This document shows positions 29,944-50,587 of a stretch of 64,000 nt of DNA, one piece after another. Position 1 is the stretch's first letter. The number at the start of each line of letters is the position of its first letter. The position numbers were made by a program, and so were the translations under genes. This stretch comes from Heterodera schachtii (lineage: Eukaryota; Nematoda; Chromadorea; Rhabditida; Heteroderidae): NCBI GenBank assembly GCA_023374025.1, contig SIJG01000007.1:1407852-1471851 (forward strand), given 5' to 3'. The notes beneath the pieces were generated by a model that was not told the DNA's origin, searched no databases, and saw nothing but the letters and a program-made list of their open reading frames with translations.

Positions 29944-30389
29944 CAGGCCCGTAGCCAGGGGGGGGGGGAAAGGGGGGGAATTCCCCCCCCCCCCCCCCGA
30001 AATGAAAATTTTTAGAAATTCTCCAGCGAATAATGGAAAAAAATTTTCGAATTCCCCCCCCCCCCAAACGAAAATTTTTAAATTTTATAGGCAATTTTCG
30101 TAACAAATAGCACTCAAATTTTGAAATTTTTCCCGGCGGCGCCTATCGGCACCGCCGGACCTCCATTTTCCACTATTTTTACAAGTTTTTTGCCATAAAA
30201 CGGCCAAAATTGGATCATTTTTAGTGAAAAAGTGCAGTTTTTACCCAGCAGCGGGGGAAAAATATTTTTGTATTGGGTAAATAGCAAAAAAAAAAAAAAA
30301 AGCTCTTCAGTTGGAGGAGCAAAAAAAAAAAAAAAGGTCTTCAGGTCGGGTCCCCCCCCCCCCGAAAAATTTTTCTGGCTACGGGCTTG
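29944..30389. mobile_element. Non-autonomous hAT-type transposon (MITE) with 8-base target duplication
   Basis: The left end reads CAGGCCCGTAGCCAG and the right end CTGGCTACGGGCTTG, a 15-base terminal inverted repeat with one mismatch. Each end is flanked by GTCATGAG (29936-29943 and 30390-30397), a perfect 8-base duplication. Eight-base duplications and CA-G-type ends are hallmarks of hAT elements. Just inside each end are long G or C runs. The 446-base interior has no transposase and contains two copies of a short A-run plus 'tcttcag' unit near 30284-30345. Confidence 0.85.
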
Positions 30390-30639
30390 GTCATGAGTCA
30401 TGACAACTCTACAAAAGGCAACTTGTACACAGGCTTAGGCTGGGCCAAGCTTTACTATATTTCATTTCGCTTACTAAGAAAAAACCGTACGTTTCGCCTA
30501 AATCAAAAATAGGTACTTTTGCCTACTGATATTTCGATTAATCGTATTCATCTATTAATCTTAAAATCTGTCGTTTCGCCTACGGTATTCGCAAACTGTA
30601 AATATCTCTATAGAGAAAAGAAATTAGACAATTAGGGAG

Positions 30640-31050
30640 TAACGACCTTTTTCACACTCGACTACGGCGGCCAGTAAGTGGGGCGAGACTCCGGAAGAAG
30701 TCCGCGCGTGGGTACTTTTCCGTTTGGGGGCCCCACATTTATTTAAATTAAAAAACTTCATCAAAAAGCGTACGCCATGCGGATCCATTCGATTATATTT
30801 CGGCCCAAATTGTTTCTTTTATGACTTCCGAATAACTGAAGCGCTGTTTTTCAATATTCATCGCACTTTTTGTTGACGTTTTTTAATTTAACTAAATGTG
30901 GGGCCCCCAAACGGAAAAGTACCCGCGCGTGATCCGCAAGCGGTTGATTGATTGGCGGGGGCCCTTCGGGCCCCCGCAGTCAACCGCCTGTGGCGCTCGT
31001 CAGACTGTTTCCTCCGCCCTCTGTCTCGCCCCACGACTTGCTCCGTCTTC
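30640..31050. repeat. Palindromic repeat with nested inverted arms
   Basis: Arms around 'acttttccgtttgggggccc' at about 30703-30753 are repeated in reverse complement at about 30880-30930 with few mismatches, around a 125-base AT-rich core. Just right of it is a second perfect hairpin, 'gggggcccttcgggccccc'. Parts match 1545-1640 on the other strand. No coding capacity. This looks like a non-autonomous element, but its ends are unclear. Confidence 0.7.
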
Positions 31051-31614
31051 GCATCTTTCTGAATTATTTTTTTGCTTTTAAATTATAATTTTTGTGCTTT
31101 CTTTTTTGTATATGTATTTTCACAGGGACTCAGTTTTTTGAACCGGTTAAAAAACTAGTCAAAAAGAATAATCGAGGCATTTAGGGTGGGTCCTCTAATC
31201 CCGACTACGACCTAGCTGATCCCGACAAACCCCGACTCCAACTTTTAACCCTAAGGGTCGGCTACTTTAGATGCTTGAAAATAACTGCAAATTTAAAATC
31301 TTTTGCAAAATTTTTTATTTATTTTTTTTTGATTTAAAAGGCGGGAATAATTTTCCCGTTTCCCTTCTCGCTTTTTCTGTATTCCGCTTCAAAATTAACT
31401 GATATTGATCAGTTCAAACTAGGAATGCACTTTGAAATCTATACCGATTCATAGTGATTCATATAAACCACTGAAAATATTTTTCATAATATTGGGTTGA
31501 CTTGTGGATGCTGTCGTGTGGAAGAGATTCCTGGAGAAGAATTATCTTGACTCCGCATTACATACACATTCTGATATTTCTTAAGAAATTCTTTCTTCGT
31601 GAAAAACTTCGGAA
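31051..31614. other. Intergenic region upstream of the Y-box gene
   Basis: AT-rich DNA with a short run of 'cccgac'-containing words near 31200-31250. The last 100 bases should contain the promoter and 5'UTR of the Y-box gene. No gene is seen. Confidence 0.45.
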
Positions 31615-32412
31615 ATGTCGACGCAACAACAACAACAACGTAAGACGCGTTCCCCAATTGTATTGGAGCGTGGAGTCTCTGGTCGTGTCAAATGGTTCGA
31701 CTTCTGGAAAGGTATCAGCTCCTTCCATTGCAAACTTTCAATTTTGTCATTACGTCGTATTCTGAATAAGGCTATGGATTCATCACACGCGATGACGGGG
31801 GCCAAGATGTGTTTCTTCACGCGTCAGCCATTGTTCGAAAGGTCCAAATGCATTTCGTGCTGATTGAGGGGCAAAAGGCAAGTCACCCCAGCCAAATGCT
31901 TTGTGATGTAAAGCCCGGATCGATAACAAAATTATTGGTTCTTCCATTTTCAGTTGGAATTTGACATCATTGATGGTGAGAAGGGGAGGGAGGCGGCCGT
32001 TGTGTCCGGGCCTGGTGGGATTCGCGTCGGTACAGCCATCCGATACAATCCACAACAGCAACTGGCCGCTGGCAAGGACTTCAAACGTATCAATGCTTCT
32101 GCTGGTGGCAGCAGACTCCCGCCGCGTCCTCCTGTTGCGAAGGTACATAAATATTCGGTACTATTAGTGGTACACTTTATTAGGTTGTACCATAAACGAA
32201 GAGGTTGTTTTAGAATTGACTTTTTTAATCATTCAAATGGGGTTGAATTGAAAGAGCAAGCAAATTACTGACAACGAAATATATATGCAACAAATTGTTC
32301 AGTTTGACAATATTTTCCGTTTCAGAAGACCACAAAGAAAATGGCGAACTCCAAATGTGATGACCATAACGAACCCAAAGTGGACAACAACGAAGAGCAG
32401 CAGGAGCACTGA
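31615..32412 (+). CDS. Y-box/cold-shock domain RNA-binding protein
   Basis: Four exons (31615-31711, 31771-31877, 31954-32142, 32326-32412) join in phase to about 159 residues. After MSTQQQQQRKTRSP comes a complete cold-shock domain: GVSGRVKWFDFWKGYGFITR (RNP1 in KGYGFI), DVFLHASAI (RNP2), LEFDIIDGEKGREAAVVSGP. A basic Arg/Pro stretch and an acidic tail ending NEEQQEH follow. Such proteins bind mRNA and control translation and stability. Intron 2 has a GC donor (gcaagt), because the nearby GT would bring a stop. A paralogous last exon is at 188-274. The short tail separates it from LIN-28, since no CCHC knuckles are seen. Confidence 0.87.
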
Positions 32413-33191
32413 TCGGTGTTCAGATGCTGCATATTTCTTTATTGTCTTTTAATTTTGAAATTCGACTCGAAATTTGTTGAAAATAAAGACGATTATTTAT
32501 CCTGTTATGCTTTCTAACAAAAAATTCGTTATTGGCTGGCTGATTTTTTCGAAATTCAAACAATCATACGATGAAAATCGATTTTAGTTGTAGTACCAGG
32601 TTCAAGATTATGCTAAGCAATTGGAAGAAGTAGAAAATGTCCTTGAAAAGTGGTTTTGAATAATTTTAGTCGAAGAGTAAAAAATAAATTAACTAAATTA
32701 AATTTGAGCGTTAAAAATACGTCATGTTTTTTCACGTGTCCAGACATTTGCGCCCCGGAAATTTGCATCTCGGACATTTGCGCCTATGTCAAAATCGGGT
32801 TCAAACATTTTTTCATCTTAGAGGTTTTAACAGCATTACTAAATTTAAGAAAATTTGTTTTTTTTGTTTATTAGGAACAATATAACAGAATTAAAAAAAA
32901 TAGTACAGTAAAATGCGAGATATTTTTTCTCTGCACTCTTTTATGCAGTGGTTATCTCTTTTTTTGAATGACTGGGTGAGTTTTGAAAGAAAAAAGAAGA
33001 AAAAAGCAAATAATTTTTTAAATCCCGGTTGGTATAGGTGTTCTGAAAATTTAAAATTTGATAAAAGCTCTCTATTATGTAGCAAAGTCTTCAGAGTTGC
33101 TTATTAAAAATCGTCCAATTTTATTTTTTGACTAAACTCTTAGTTTTATTTAACTGTTTTCAGAACATAAAATTTAAAGTGTTGACACAAA
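32413..33191. other. Intergenic region between the Y-box gene and Brr2
   Basis: AT-rich. The Y-box 3'UTR with an AATAAA-type signal near 32480 lies at its left end. The frames at 32650-32874 and 32891-33107 show no similarity to anything recognised. Confidence 0.5.
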
Positions 33192-41665
<8,474 letters not shown>

Positions 41666-42129
41666 AAAAGAAAAACCGGAATATTTTTCACTGTTAACAA
41701 TTTCCATTTTTATTTGTGTTTTTGCCTAATTTGAATGGCATTTTCAATTGTACCGATCTTTTAAATTAAAAAAGGTGAAATTCAATACTTATTCCGCCTG
41801 TTTTGCTCTGCCTTCCTTTTATTACATTTCCTTTGCGGTCATTCCCTTCCTTTGTCCAATTGTTTTGTGATTACTTTCCCTCCCCATTCATTCCCTCGTT
41901 TAAATTGGTGCGGGGATTCTCCATGACGACCTTTTGCTGCTGCTTCCCTGTGGCAATGTCTATAAATTACTCCGCTGGGCTCGAATCCCTTCAGGCGCCT
42001 TTTTTCTCCCCCCCCCCCCCCCATTTGGCCGTGTCATATTTTGCCTTTCGCCGCCTCTTTTGTCATCATTTTGCCTTGGGCCTTTAATTCCTCCGGTGTT
42101 TATTGTTTTTTCCAATTCAAAATTTCAAA
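41666..42129. other. Intergenic region between Brr2 and alpha-tubulin
   Basis: Contains the Brr2 3'UTR and, from about 41800, C/T-rich DNA with a C-run at 42009-42022. This is likely the promoter and 5'UTR of the tubulin gene on the same strand. No separate gene is seen. Confidence 0.45.
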
Positions 42130-44994
42130 ATGCCGGTGGGTGGCAAAATGCGCGAAGTGATTTCGCTGCACATGGGCCAAGCGGGGGTTCAAATTGGCAA
42201 TGTAAGTGACTTTTGATGGGTGGCCAATTGAGCAGCGGTCGTCGGTTAAGGCGTGCTGGGAGTTGTATTGCCTTGAGCATGGCATTCAGGTGAAAGGGAA
42301 GTGCCGCGGGTTAATTAGGCTAATTAATTAGCCATCCGTCGATTGAATTGCGTTTAGCCCGACGGGCGAATGCCGGCCGACGAAAGGTGAAAAGGGAGGC
42401 TAAGGGGGGGGGGGGGCGCCAATTGTTTTTGATTCAAAAAAAAACTTGTATTTGGCGTAGTGTTGGCGTCGAGGACCATTCGTACAACACTTTCTTCTCC
42501 GAGACGCCCTCAGGTCATCCGTAAAAGGCAGAGGAAGTAACGAAGTGCCAATTCAGGAAAACACGTGCCACGGTCGATTTTCGTCGATTTGGAGTCCACG
42601 GTGGTCGGTGAGGCGATTGGCCAACGAATTCACATCATTTATATCCTCCGATTGTTCAGACGAAATTCGAACCGGCACTTACAGACAGGTGAACAGAACG
42701 AATGGCACACAAATCATCCGATGGCAATGCCAAAATGACCCTTAGAAATGCCAAATTGACCCCAACCCCCGGAAAATGCCAAAATGACACCCTCACCTCC
42801 TTTTTTAGCTTTTCCATCCCGAACAATGTGAGATTTGTCGAGGCATTCATTTTGACGTGTTAATGAGCTGAAACTGTTGCAGTGATCACTGGCAAAGAAG
42901 ACGCGGCGAACAATTACGCCCGAGGGCATTATACCATTGGCAAGGAATTAATCGATGTAAGGGAGAAGAGAATGCGCTAATTAATTGGGTATAATTTGCG
43001 AACTCAGGTCACAATGGACCGGATCAGAAGTGGGTGGTGTTGTGCCGATTTGACAGTTTGCCATTCCATCCCTAAGAAAGCGCCGAACAGTGCCAAAGTC
43101 TGCAGGGCTTTCTGATTTTCCATTCGTTCGGCGGAGGGACGGGGTCAGTGAGTCCCCCCCCCCCTCCTTTTCTCCTTCATCCATCCTCTTTCATCTCCTC
43201 CCCCCCCCCCTTTTCAGTTCCGGCTTCACTTCTCTGATGATGGAACGGTTTGCTGCGCCGTTTCACTGTTTTTATCCCAAAAATCGTTCAGTCTTTCCGT
43301 GGATTTTGGCAAAAAGTGCAAACTCCAATTCAGCGTTTACCCGGCACCACAGATTTCCACCTGTAGAAACGGAGTTTAAACAAGAAAATAAATAAATTAC
43401 TTTCGTTTCCTTCCTGTGTACCGTAACTTACCGTATTCGCCCCATTCCCCGAAAAGCGATGGTCGAACCGTACAATTCGGTGCTCAGCACTCACACGACG
43501 TTGGAATATTCGGACTGCTCCTTTCTGGTCAACCAGTTATCTGATCGGATGCATTTCGGTTGATTTTTTATAATTCAGGTGGACAATGAAGCAATTTACG
43601 AAATTTGCCGAAGAAATTTGGACATCCATCGGTGAGAAAAAGGGAAACAATTTGATGGGAATGGGACAAAAAGTTAATGTTGCCACACCGATTTCAGACC
43701 CACCTACACAAATTTGAATCGTCTGATTGCTCAAGTTGTGTCCTCAATCACTGGTAATTCGTACCTCGGACCGATTGAGGGACAATTAATTTTTAACTAT
43801 TAATTAATTGGGTATTTACTTCCCTTAATTACCCAATTTGACAAAAGTTCCCCCCCCCCCCCATTTTCCACCACTTTCAGCTTCTCTCCGCTTCGATGGC
43901 GCACTGAATGTCGACCTGACCGAGTTCCAAACCAATTTGGTGCCGTACCCGCGCATTCACTTCCCTTTGGCCACTTATTCTCCGATCATTTCCGGTCAGT
44001 CCTTTGCCAATTTTCTTTCATTCCGTCGTTGGCATTGACAGCGGAAAGAGCTTTTCATGAGCACCATTCGGTGTCCGAAATTACCAACAAATGCTTCGAA
44101 GTGGGCAACCAAATGGTGAAATGCGACCCGCGAAACGGCAAATATATGGTAAAAGCGTATGATAGCAAGGACAATGGACACGGGCGGGTTAAGGCTATTC
44201 AGGGGCAAGGTCATTATCGAAAATTTCAGGGCTTACGGTAATTTTTGGGATTGTTTAATACCGTAACCAATGGTCTTTTTCCCTCCCTCTCTTTTCTCTC
44301 TCCCTTTTTCCCTTAAGGCGTGTTGTCTTTTGTTTCGGGGTGACGTGGTGCCAAAAGATGTGAATGCTGGTTTGTGTTTGTGCCTTTGCCATTGTTTTGG
44401 AGTTTGGCACTTTTCTTCTCCCATTAAGCCATTGCTTCTGTGAAGACGAAAAGGGCAATTCAATTTGTCGATTGGTGCCCAACAGGCAAAATTTGTCCAT
44501 AATTTGGGATTATTTAAATTCAAATTCAAGGCTTCAAAGTCGGCATTAATTACCAACCGCCGACGGTAGTGCCCGGCGGTGATTTGGCCAAAGTGCAAAG
44601 GGCCGTTTGTATGTTGTCCAATACGACGGCAATTGCCGGTGAATGGCAAACGAATGAATTGCCATTCCCTTGCAATTTCGTCCCTTTCTTCACAGAAGCT
44701 TGGATTCGCCTGGACCACAAATTCGATCTGATGTATTCCAAAAGGGCCTTTGTCCATTGGTACGTCGGAGAAGTGAGCGAATAGAAGCAAAACCAAAGAA
44801 AACATTAATTAATTAATTAATTGAATTTAATTGCCAAGGGAATGGAAGAGGGCGAATTTTCAGAGGCACGGGAAGACATGGCGGCATTGGAGAAGGTTTT
44901 TTGGGGGAGGGAATGAATCAAAACGGACGGCAAAAACTGCTTAATAAAGGACTACGAAGAAGTGGCAATTGACTCGCATGACGAAGAATATTAA
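42130..44994 (+). CDS. Divergent alpha-tubulin
   Basis: Microtubule subunit built from many short exons: [103 protein letters not shown] (tubulin signature), [122 protein letters not shown] and a short tail ending SHDEEY at 44994, with the terminal Tyr kept. Residue 40, normally the acetylated Lys, is Glu. An in-frame ATG at 42130 adds MPVGGK before the conserved MREVI (42148), and either could be the start. It is probably a specialised isotype. C/G runs lie in its introns. Confidence 0.9.
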
Positions 44995-46922
44995 GCGCAG
45001 AAAGAAACGAACTTGAAATGAATGACCGGACAAAACAATTCAATGCTTTAAATATTTTTCATTTTAATCCATTGGCATTTTCGCAAAAACAGAAAAAAAA
45101 AGATCATTGATCAGAAGGAAAAAATAAAAAATGAGGAGAGAAAGGAGCGAAAGTTGTGCATTTTAGAATTATGGGGAAGGTGAGGACGATTATGGCCATC
45201 TTCGAATTGGCGGATCAATGGGGCGGGAGAGAGAGAGAGAGAGGGGGGGGGGGGGGGGCAATCATTGGCGAGAGGCCCAAATGACTGGCGATGCATCACA
45301 TCGCATTCGGTGATCGTTGGTTGCTGCTATGTTTGGTGCATTTTGACAAAATCACTTTCCCGGGGTTCCCCCGGCCCTTCCCCCCACCTCAGCACCCCTC
45401 GTCTCCCCCCTCCTTCTCCTCGTGCCCCCCCCCCCCCACTCCACAGCCTTTCTCATATTTCGGCATTGCTTGGCCATTTTGGGATTTGGCCGCGAGGGCA
45501 AAGCATTGCCTGGGACAATGCAAAGCATTGACTGATTATTTATAGGCGCAGAGACGAGTTCAAATGCCTAAAGCCGATCTTTCCTTCCCATACAAAACCC
45601 CGGGCTCTGTCTCCATTTCCTTGTGCCTTTCCCCCATTATTCCCACCCTTCTCAATTGTCAAATTGTCCCCCCCCCCCCTCCTCCGCTTAATTTTCTTCA
45701 ATTCCATCCTTTTCCTGAATTTCATTTCCTCAAATTAACAAAATATGATTCATTAATCAAATGCACTTTCTTTCTTTTTTCTAATTGTGCAAATCATTCG
45801 CTCTTCCGCTCCCTTTGCTTCTCCGTCCGTTCATTGCCTTCTTTTAGGGCCCAATTTGGGCTTCTTCGGAATGCGTAAAGGCAATGATTTTTCCCAGGGG
45901 TTCCATCCCTCCGTCCCCGCCCCCCCCCCCCCCGCTTTTCCTTCCCCCTCCCTATCATCCGCTTCCATTGGCCTTAATGAGGCCATCAAATGCGGAAAAA
46001 GCTTTCCATATCATTCATCAGCCCATCCTTTCTTCCCAATTCGTTCTCCTTCCTTTCTTCACCGTTTCTTCTGTTTGTCATTTTCTGATTCCCTTCTTTC
46101 TTTCTTTTCCCTCTTCCTTTTAGTCCTCCTCTTCCTTGTTCAATCTTCTTCCTCCTCTCTCCATTCTCCTCCTCCCTCTTTTTCTTCCTCTTCATCCTCC
46201 TTCTCGTTTCTTTTTCTTCTTCCTATTCCTCCTTTTTTCTCTTCCTCCTCCTTCATGTTTTTCTGCCTCCTCCTCCTCCCTCTGTTTTTCTTTCTCTTCA
46301 TCCTCCTTCATGTTTTTCTTCCTCCTCCTCCCTCCCTCTCCATTTATCCATCCATCCCTTTGCTCATCCCCACCATCTGTCATTGCTCCATGTTTCCCCT
46401 CACCTTCCCCCTCCCCCTCTCCCGCTTTATCATTTTGCGTGTCGCTTTCTACGCCGGTGGCCAAGACAAGGAGAAGCTTATTGGGGGAAGGGAATGAATG
46501 GGAGGAGCCTGGGCTTGACTTGGCCCTGCCTCCATCAAATTTGCGTTCGTCCAATTTGGCCAACCTTCGCATACAGCGGATGAAAAACATCCACCCGAAT
46601 TGGGCCAAATCGATTAAGCCATAATTATCTCATCAAATCGAAGAATTTTTAAGCAATCGTCGATCGATTTCTATTATTGGTGTTGTGGACAATTTGTCTT
46701 TATGTATACAGAAGAACAAAATTCGTCTAGTAAATCCCAAATAAAATTGAGGTTAAGCTTTTATTCCAATGCCCTCAGAAAGCGTGAGGGAATTGGCCAA
46801 TCCCAAAATGACTGCTCTTCCGTTCCCGAGGACAACGCACCATCCCGAGAACGACTGACTCAGTCCCGAGTTTGTCTCCGTCTCCCATTCTCGGCACTGC
46901 CAACTCAGTCCGTCTTCTTCTG
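44995..46922. other. Region between alpha-tubulin and the GPCR, possible unrecognised exons
   Basis: Contains simple repeats (GA and G-run near 45226-45258) and long C/T-rich DNA (45880-46440) that yields Pro/Ser/Phe frames. Two spots look less random. Near 45848-45880 a frame reads GPNLGFFGMR right after a ttttag acceptor. At about 46440-46624 a frame reads LPPSNLRSSNLANLRIQRMK and ends with a stop at 46622-46624. They could be exons of a small secreted or peptide-precursor gene, but no continuous model was found. Confidence 0.3.
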
Positions 46923-49900
46923 ATGGACTGTCGGCCAATTCTCTTCTCTGTGTTTTGTCCCTTCCTTTTCATCTCTTCGTCATTTGCATTGCTCAATTCC
47001 GATTCTGCTGCTGGCATTGGCACTTCCAATCTCTCCTCCGCTCAACCGATCCCTTCGCTTCCCTCCCCTACCGTACCCAACTCCGCCACTTACAGTGCCC
47101 CTTTCACTTTGCCACCGTCTCCTTCGTCCGTCCCTCTCTTTGCCCCCTCCCCATTTGCCGTCCTTTCCCCTCCCATTTCTCTGTTCTCTTCTCGTCCTCT
47201 CGCCGCTCTGCTGATCAGTGCCCTTGTCATTGTGCTGATCGTGGCCACTGTGCTTGGCAATCTGATGGTTTGTGTTGCGATTGCCCTCGTCCGTAAGCTC
47301 AAGGCTCAGCCGGCCAACCTTTTGCTCGTTTCGCTGGCGGTCGCTGACTTTTGTAAGTGCGTGCCGAATTTAAATTAGCACTGATGAGCGCCCTTTTCAG
47401 GCGTCGGTCTGTTCGTGATGCCATTGGCTGCGGTGTATTTGCTGGACAACAAATGGCCCTTCGGTTGGTCTCCGTTCCCCCCCCCCCCCCCCCCTCTTCG
47501 GTGGGCTTCGTCCATAAATACGTCTCCGGCAACATTTCTCACTATCATTCATTCATTTCTCTTTTCTCTCCCCTCCCTTTGTCCCATTTTCCGCCATATG
47601 CAAACTCCACGAAATCCGATCTTTTCTGCTTCCCATGGATATAACTGCTTATTGTCAGGCCATTTTTGGCCAAAGGACACGAAATGAGAAAATGAAAAAC
47701 AAAGGGACGAACAAATTGATGAGAAAGAAATGGGAAAGAAATCGAAAAGATAAAATGGGAAAACGGAAGGGTGGGGGGGGGACCAATCGCCCAGGGGGCA
47801 AATGGTGTCAAAGCCACCTGCTAATTGCCTAATTGCTTCGCCAGGCCCTTTCATCTGCCGCTTTTGGGTGACCGCCGATTTGACGCTGTGCACAGCTTCC
47901 ATCCTCAATTTGTGTATGATTTCGGTGGACCGACATTTGGCGGTGACGCGGTAATTAATTGTGGTAATTAATTAATGAGTTGGTGGCCCATCATTAATAA
48001 TTTCTCAGTCCATTTTTGATTAGAATGCAAAAAATTGGTTTAATTTTTAGTGCGCTTCGCTACTCCGCCATTCGCACGCGCCGCCGCATTTGCGCTTACA
48101 TTGGCGTCGTTTGGGTCGGTGCGGTGCTCGTCTCGGCCGTGCCGCTCGCTTTTCTTCCGTTTTGGGGACATGAGAATGTTTGCCAGGTTCTCCGTTGGAC
48201 CACACGCAGCAAATGCCCCCCCCCCTTTCCCCCTGCCTTTTCCTCTCCCTTTTCCCCCCCCTTTTCACCGCTAAAAATGGCCAAACCAATTTTTTCAGAG
48301 CTGTCCATTTTTGTGTTTAGTGATTTATTTGATGGACTCGCAAAATAAATGGGCTCCGAAAAGCTTTCAATTTGGACAACGGCCAATGAATGCCTTTCCC
48401 CGCCCCTCTCGGCCAACAAGCTGTTTTTTTATTCTTTTCTGTTTTTGCCTTTTACGACTTTGGCAAGAAAAAATGACAGATAAAATTCCTTGAGAGAATC
48501 CCAACAAATAAAAGGTGAAACGAATGAATTTTTTACTGCAAAAAAAAAGTCATTTCGCCTTTGAATGTTTTTTTTTCTGTGCCAAAAATAAATCCGATAG
48601 AATTTAATTCAAATAAAATAAAATAAAATATTTCGACGTTATTTTGCGGAACATATGGGCAAAATAAAAAGAAATAAAAAGACATTTGACCGGGAGAGAG
48701 GGAAAATATGTGAAAAGTTTAATTTATTGGTGAGAAAAAAGGGCCGACAAAAGAAAAGTGAACGAATGAAAAATTGGCAAATCAAAAAGATAAATTGCAG
48801 GTTTCTCAGAATCGCTTCTTCCAAATATTCGCCACCATTTTCGCCTTTTGGGGGCCCGCGCTAATTATGGTAATTGTTTATGTAAAACTGTGGAACGCGG
48901 CCAAGGAAATGCAACGCCAGGACAGAATGGTAAACGGAGGAAGAAAATGCCAAGGGAAGGCCAAGGGGGGGGGGGGGGAATGCCACGAAAAGTGCCGAAG
49001 AAATGCCAAGGGAGGGAATGCCAAGAAAAGTGCCGAAGAAATGCCAAGGGAGGGAATGCCAAGAAAAGTACCGAAGAAACCCAAGGGAAGGCCAGGGGGG
49101 ATGCCAAGAAAAATGCCGAAGAAACCCAAGGGAAGGGCCAGGGGGGGATGCCAAGAAAAGTGCCGAAGAAATGCCAAGGGAGGAAATGCCAAGAAAAGTG
49201 CCGAAGAAATGCCAAGGGAGGGAATGCCAAGAAAAGTACCGAAGAAACCCAAGGGAAGGGCCAGGGCGGATGCCAAGAAAAACGCCGAAGAAACCCAAGG
49301 GAAGGCCAGGGGGGGACGCCAAGAAAAGTGCCGAAGAAATGCCAAGGGAGGGAATGCCGCCAAAAACATTAAAAAACTCACTATTTCAATCATAGGCTCA
49401 ATAAATATTAAATACCCACCCGGTTGGCATATGCTAGAGCTTGTTCCTTCCCTCTCTCCTTTTTAGGTTCTCCGATGGCAAGGGATGCAATGCCAAAATA
49501 ATACCGACTCAGTGCCAAACTCAAACGGCTTTCCTGCTGAAAAGGCTATGAATAATTCGCACTCATCCGCCTCATTATTGGCAACAGCAAATGCACAGCT
49601 GACAAATACCCCCAGGCAAAATTAATTAGGGAAAATGAACTGATCAGTGATCAGAACGGAGTAAAGACAAAACTTTGAATGCCAATCAAATCGATTGGAT
49701 TATTAATCGAAATTCCCTTAAGAAATTCGACGCGGCAAAAAGTCCAACGGCAAAGCATTGAGCAGGACAAAAACAACAACACGAGCAACAAAGCAAAAGC
49801 AGACGGAGAAGGAAGAGGAAAAGCGGACAAACCAAGGGCATCGGCATGTTCACTAATGACCGGCGCAATTCGAATTCCTTTGGTCAGTCAATTAAAGACA

Positions 49901-50587
49901 ATTAACCTAGGTCATTCCCAGAACCAACCGTATTCCCCCTCTCCACTTGGCATACTGTACCTCTTCCGTGCCTTCTTTCCACCCCATTTTCTTTCTCTGC
50001 AGAACCGTACCAACCCAATGAGTACCGTACCTCTCACGATAGCATTTCATTTGTGATACCGTATTACCCTACCGTTGTCTTGTCCTACCGTGTCCATCAT
50101 GTCTCTTCCTATCCCTCCTCCCTTGACCGATCTCATTTTTGTTCCCCTCCGTCAGTTGGGCTCCTATTCCTCCACCGCTTCTTCCGTAGTCGGCGCCCTT
50201 ACCGGCGGCGGATTCGGAAAATCGCACCACAGTCAGTGTGAAGACAAAGCCCGAAAGACGCTGGGCGTGATGATGTCGGTGTTCCTCTGCTGCTGGGTGC
50301 CCTTCTTCATCTTGGCTCTGCTCAAATCCCAGCGCCTCGTCCTCCAAGTGCCCACTTGGCTCGACTCGTTGGCACTTTGGCTGGGCTACTCCAACAGGTC
50401 GACCGACCACCGACCGATGCCCCCCCCCTTTTCCCATGCCAATCAAATGCTCTTAAGCATGCTCAACCCGCTGATCTATTGCAAATACAATCGCGAGTTC
50501 AGAATTACCTTTCGCGAAATGATTTGCTGTCGCTTCGCCACACTTCAGGACGAAATGCGCAACGAAAGTCAGTCGGAATGGAAATGA
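46923..50587 (+). CDS. Biogenic-amine G-protein coupled receptor, serotonin 5-HT7-like
   Basis: Rhodopsin-class receptor split over about nine exons. After a signal-like start (MDCRPILFSVFCPFLFISSS) and a Ser/Pro-rich extracellular part come TM1 (LVIVLIVATVLGNLMVCVAI), TM2 (LLLVSLAVADFCVGLFVMPL), TM3 with the amine-binding Asp (TADLTLCTASILNLCMISVD followed by RH, a DRH version of DRY), TM4 (ICAYIGVVWVGAVLVSAVPL), TM5 (IFATIFAFWGPALIMVIVYV), TM6 (LGVMMSVFLCCWVPFFILAL) and TM7 (MLNPLIYCKYNREFRITFRE). It ends ESQSEWK. The NREFR...FREMICCR tail suggests a 5-HT7/SER-7-like receptor, but tyramine, octopamine or dopamine remain possible. The third loop is long and next to a minisatellite (48945-49360) whose coding status is unclear. 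Confidence 0.82.
48945..49360 (+). repeat. Minisatellite with alternating 38- and about 46-base units
   Basis: About ten copies. Short units begin 'atgccaagggagggaatgcc' and end 'gtgccgaagaa'. Longer variants begin 'acccaagggaagggccaggg'. It follows the TM5 exon of the GPCR, after a good donor (gtaaac) near 48930. The units contain no stop codon in any frame, so the openness of every frame here says nothing about coding. Confidence 0.9.

Noticed and set aside
45787..46497. 236-codon + strand frame
   Set aside because: Mostly Ser/Pro/Phe/Leu from a stop-poor CTTCCT-rich tract. No transmembrane or secreted protein pattern is convincing.
48861..49393. Minus-strand frames of 121-171 codons over the minisatellite
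   Set aside because: The repeat has no stops in any frame, so all six frames are open by composition.
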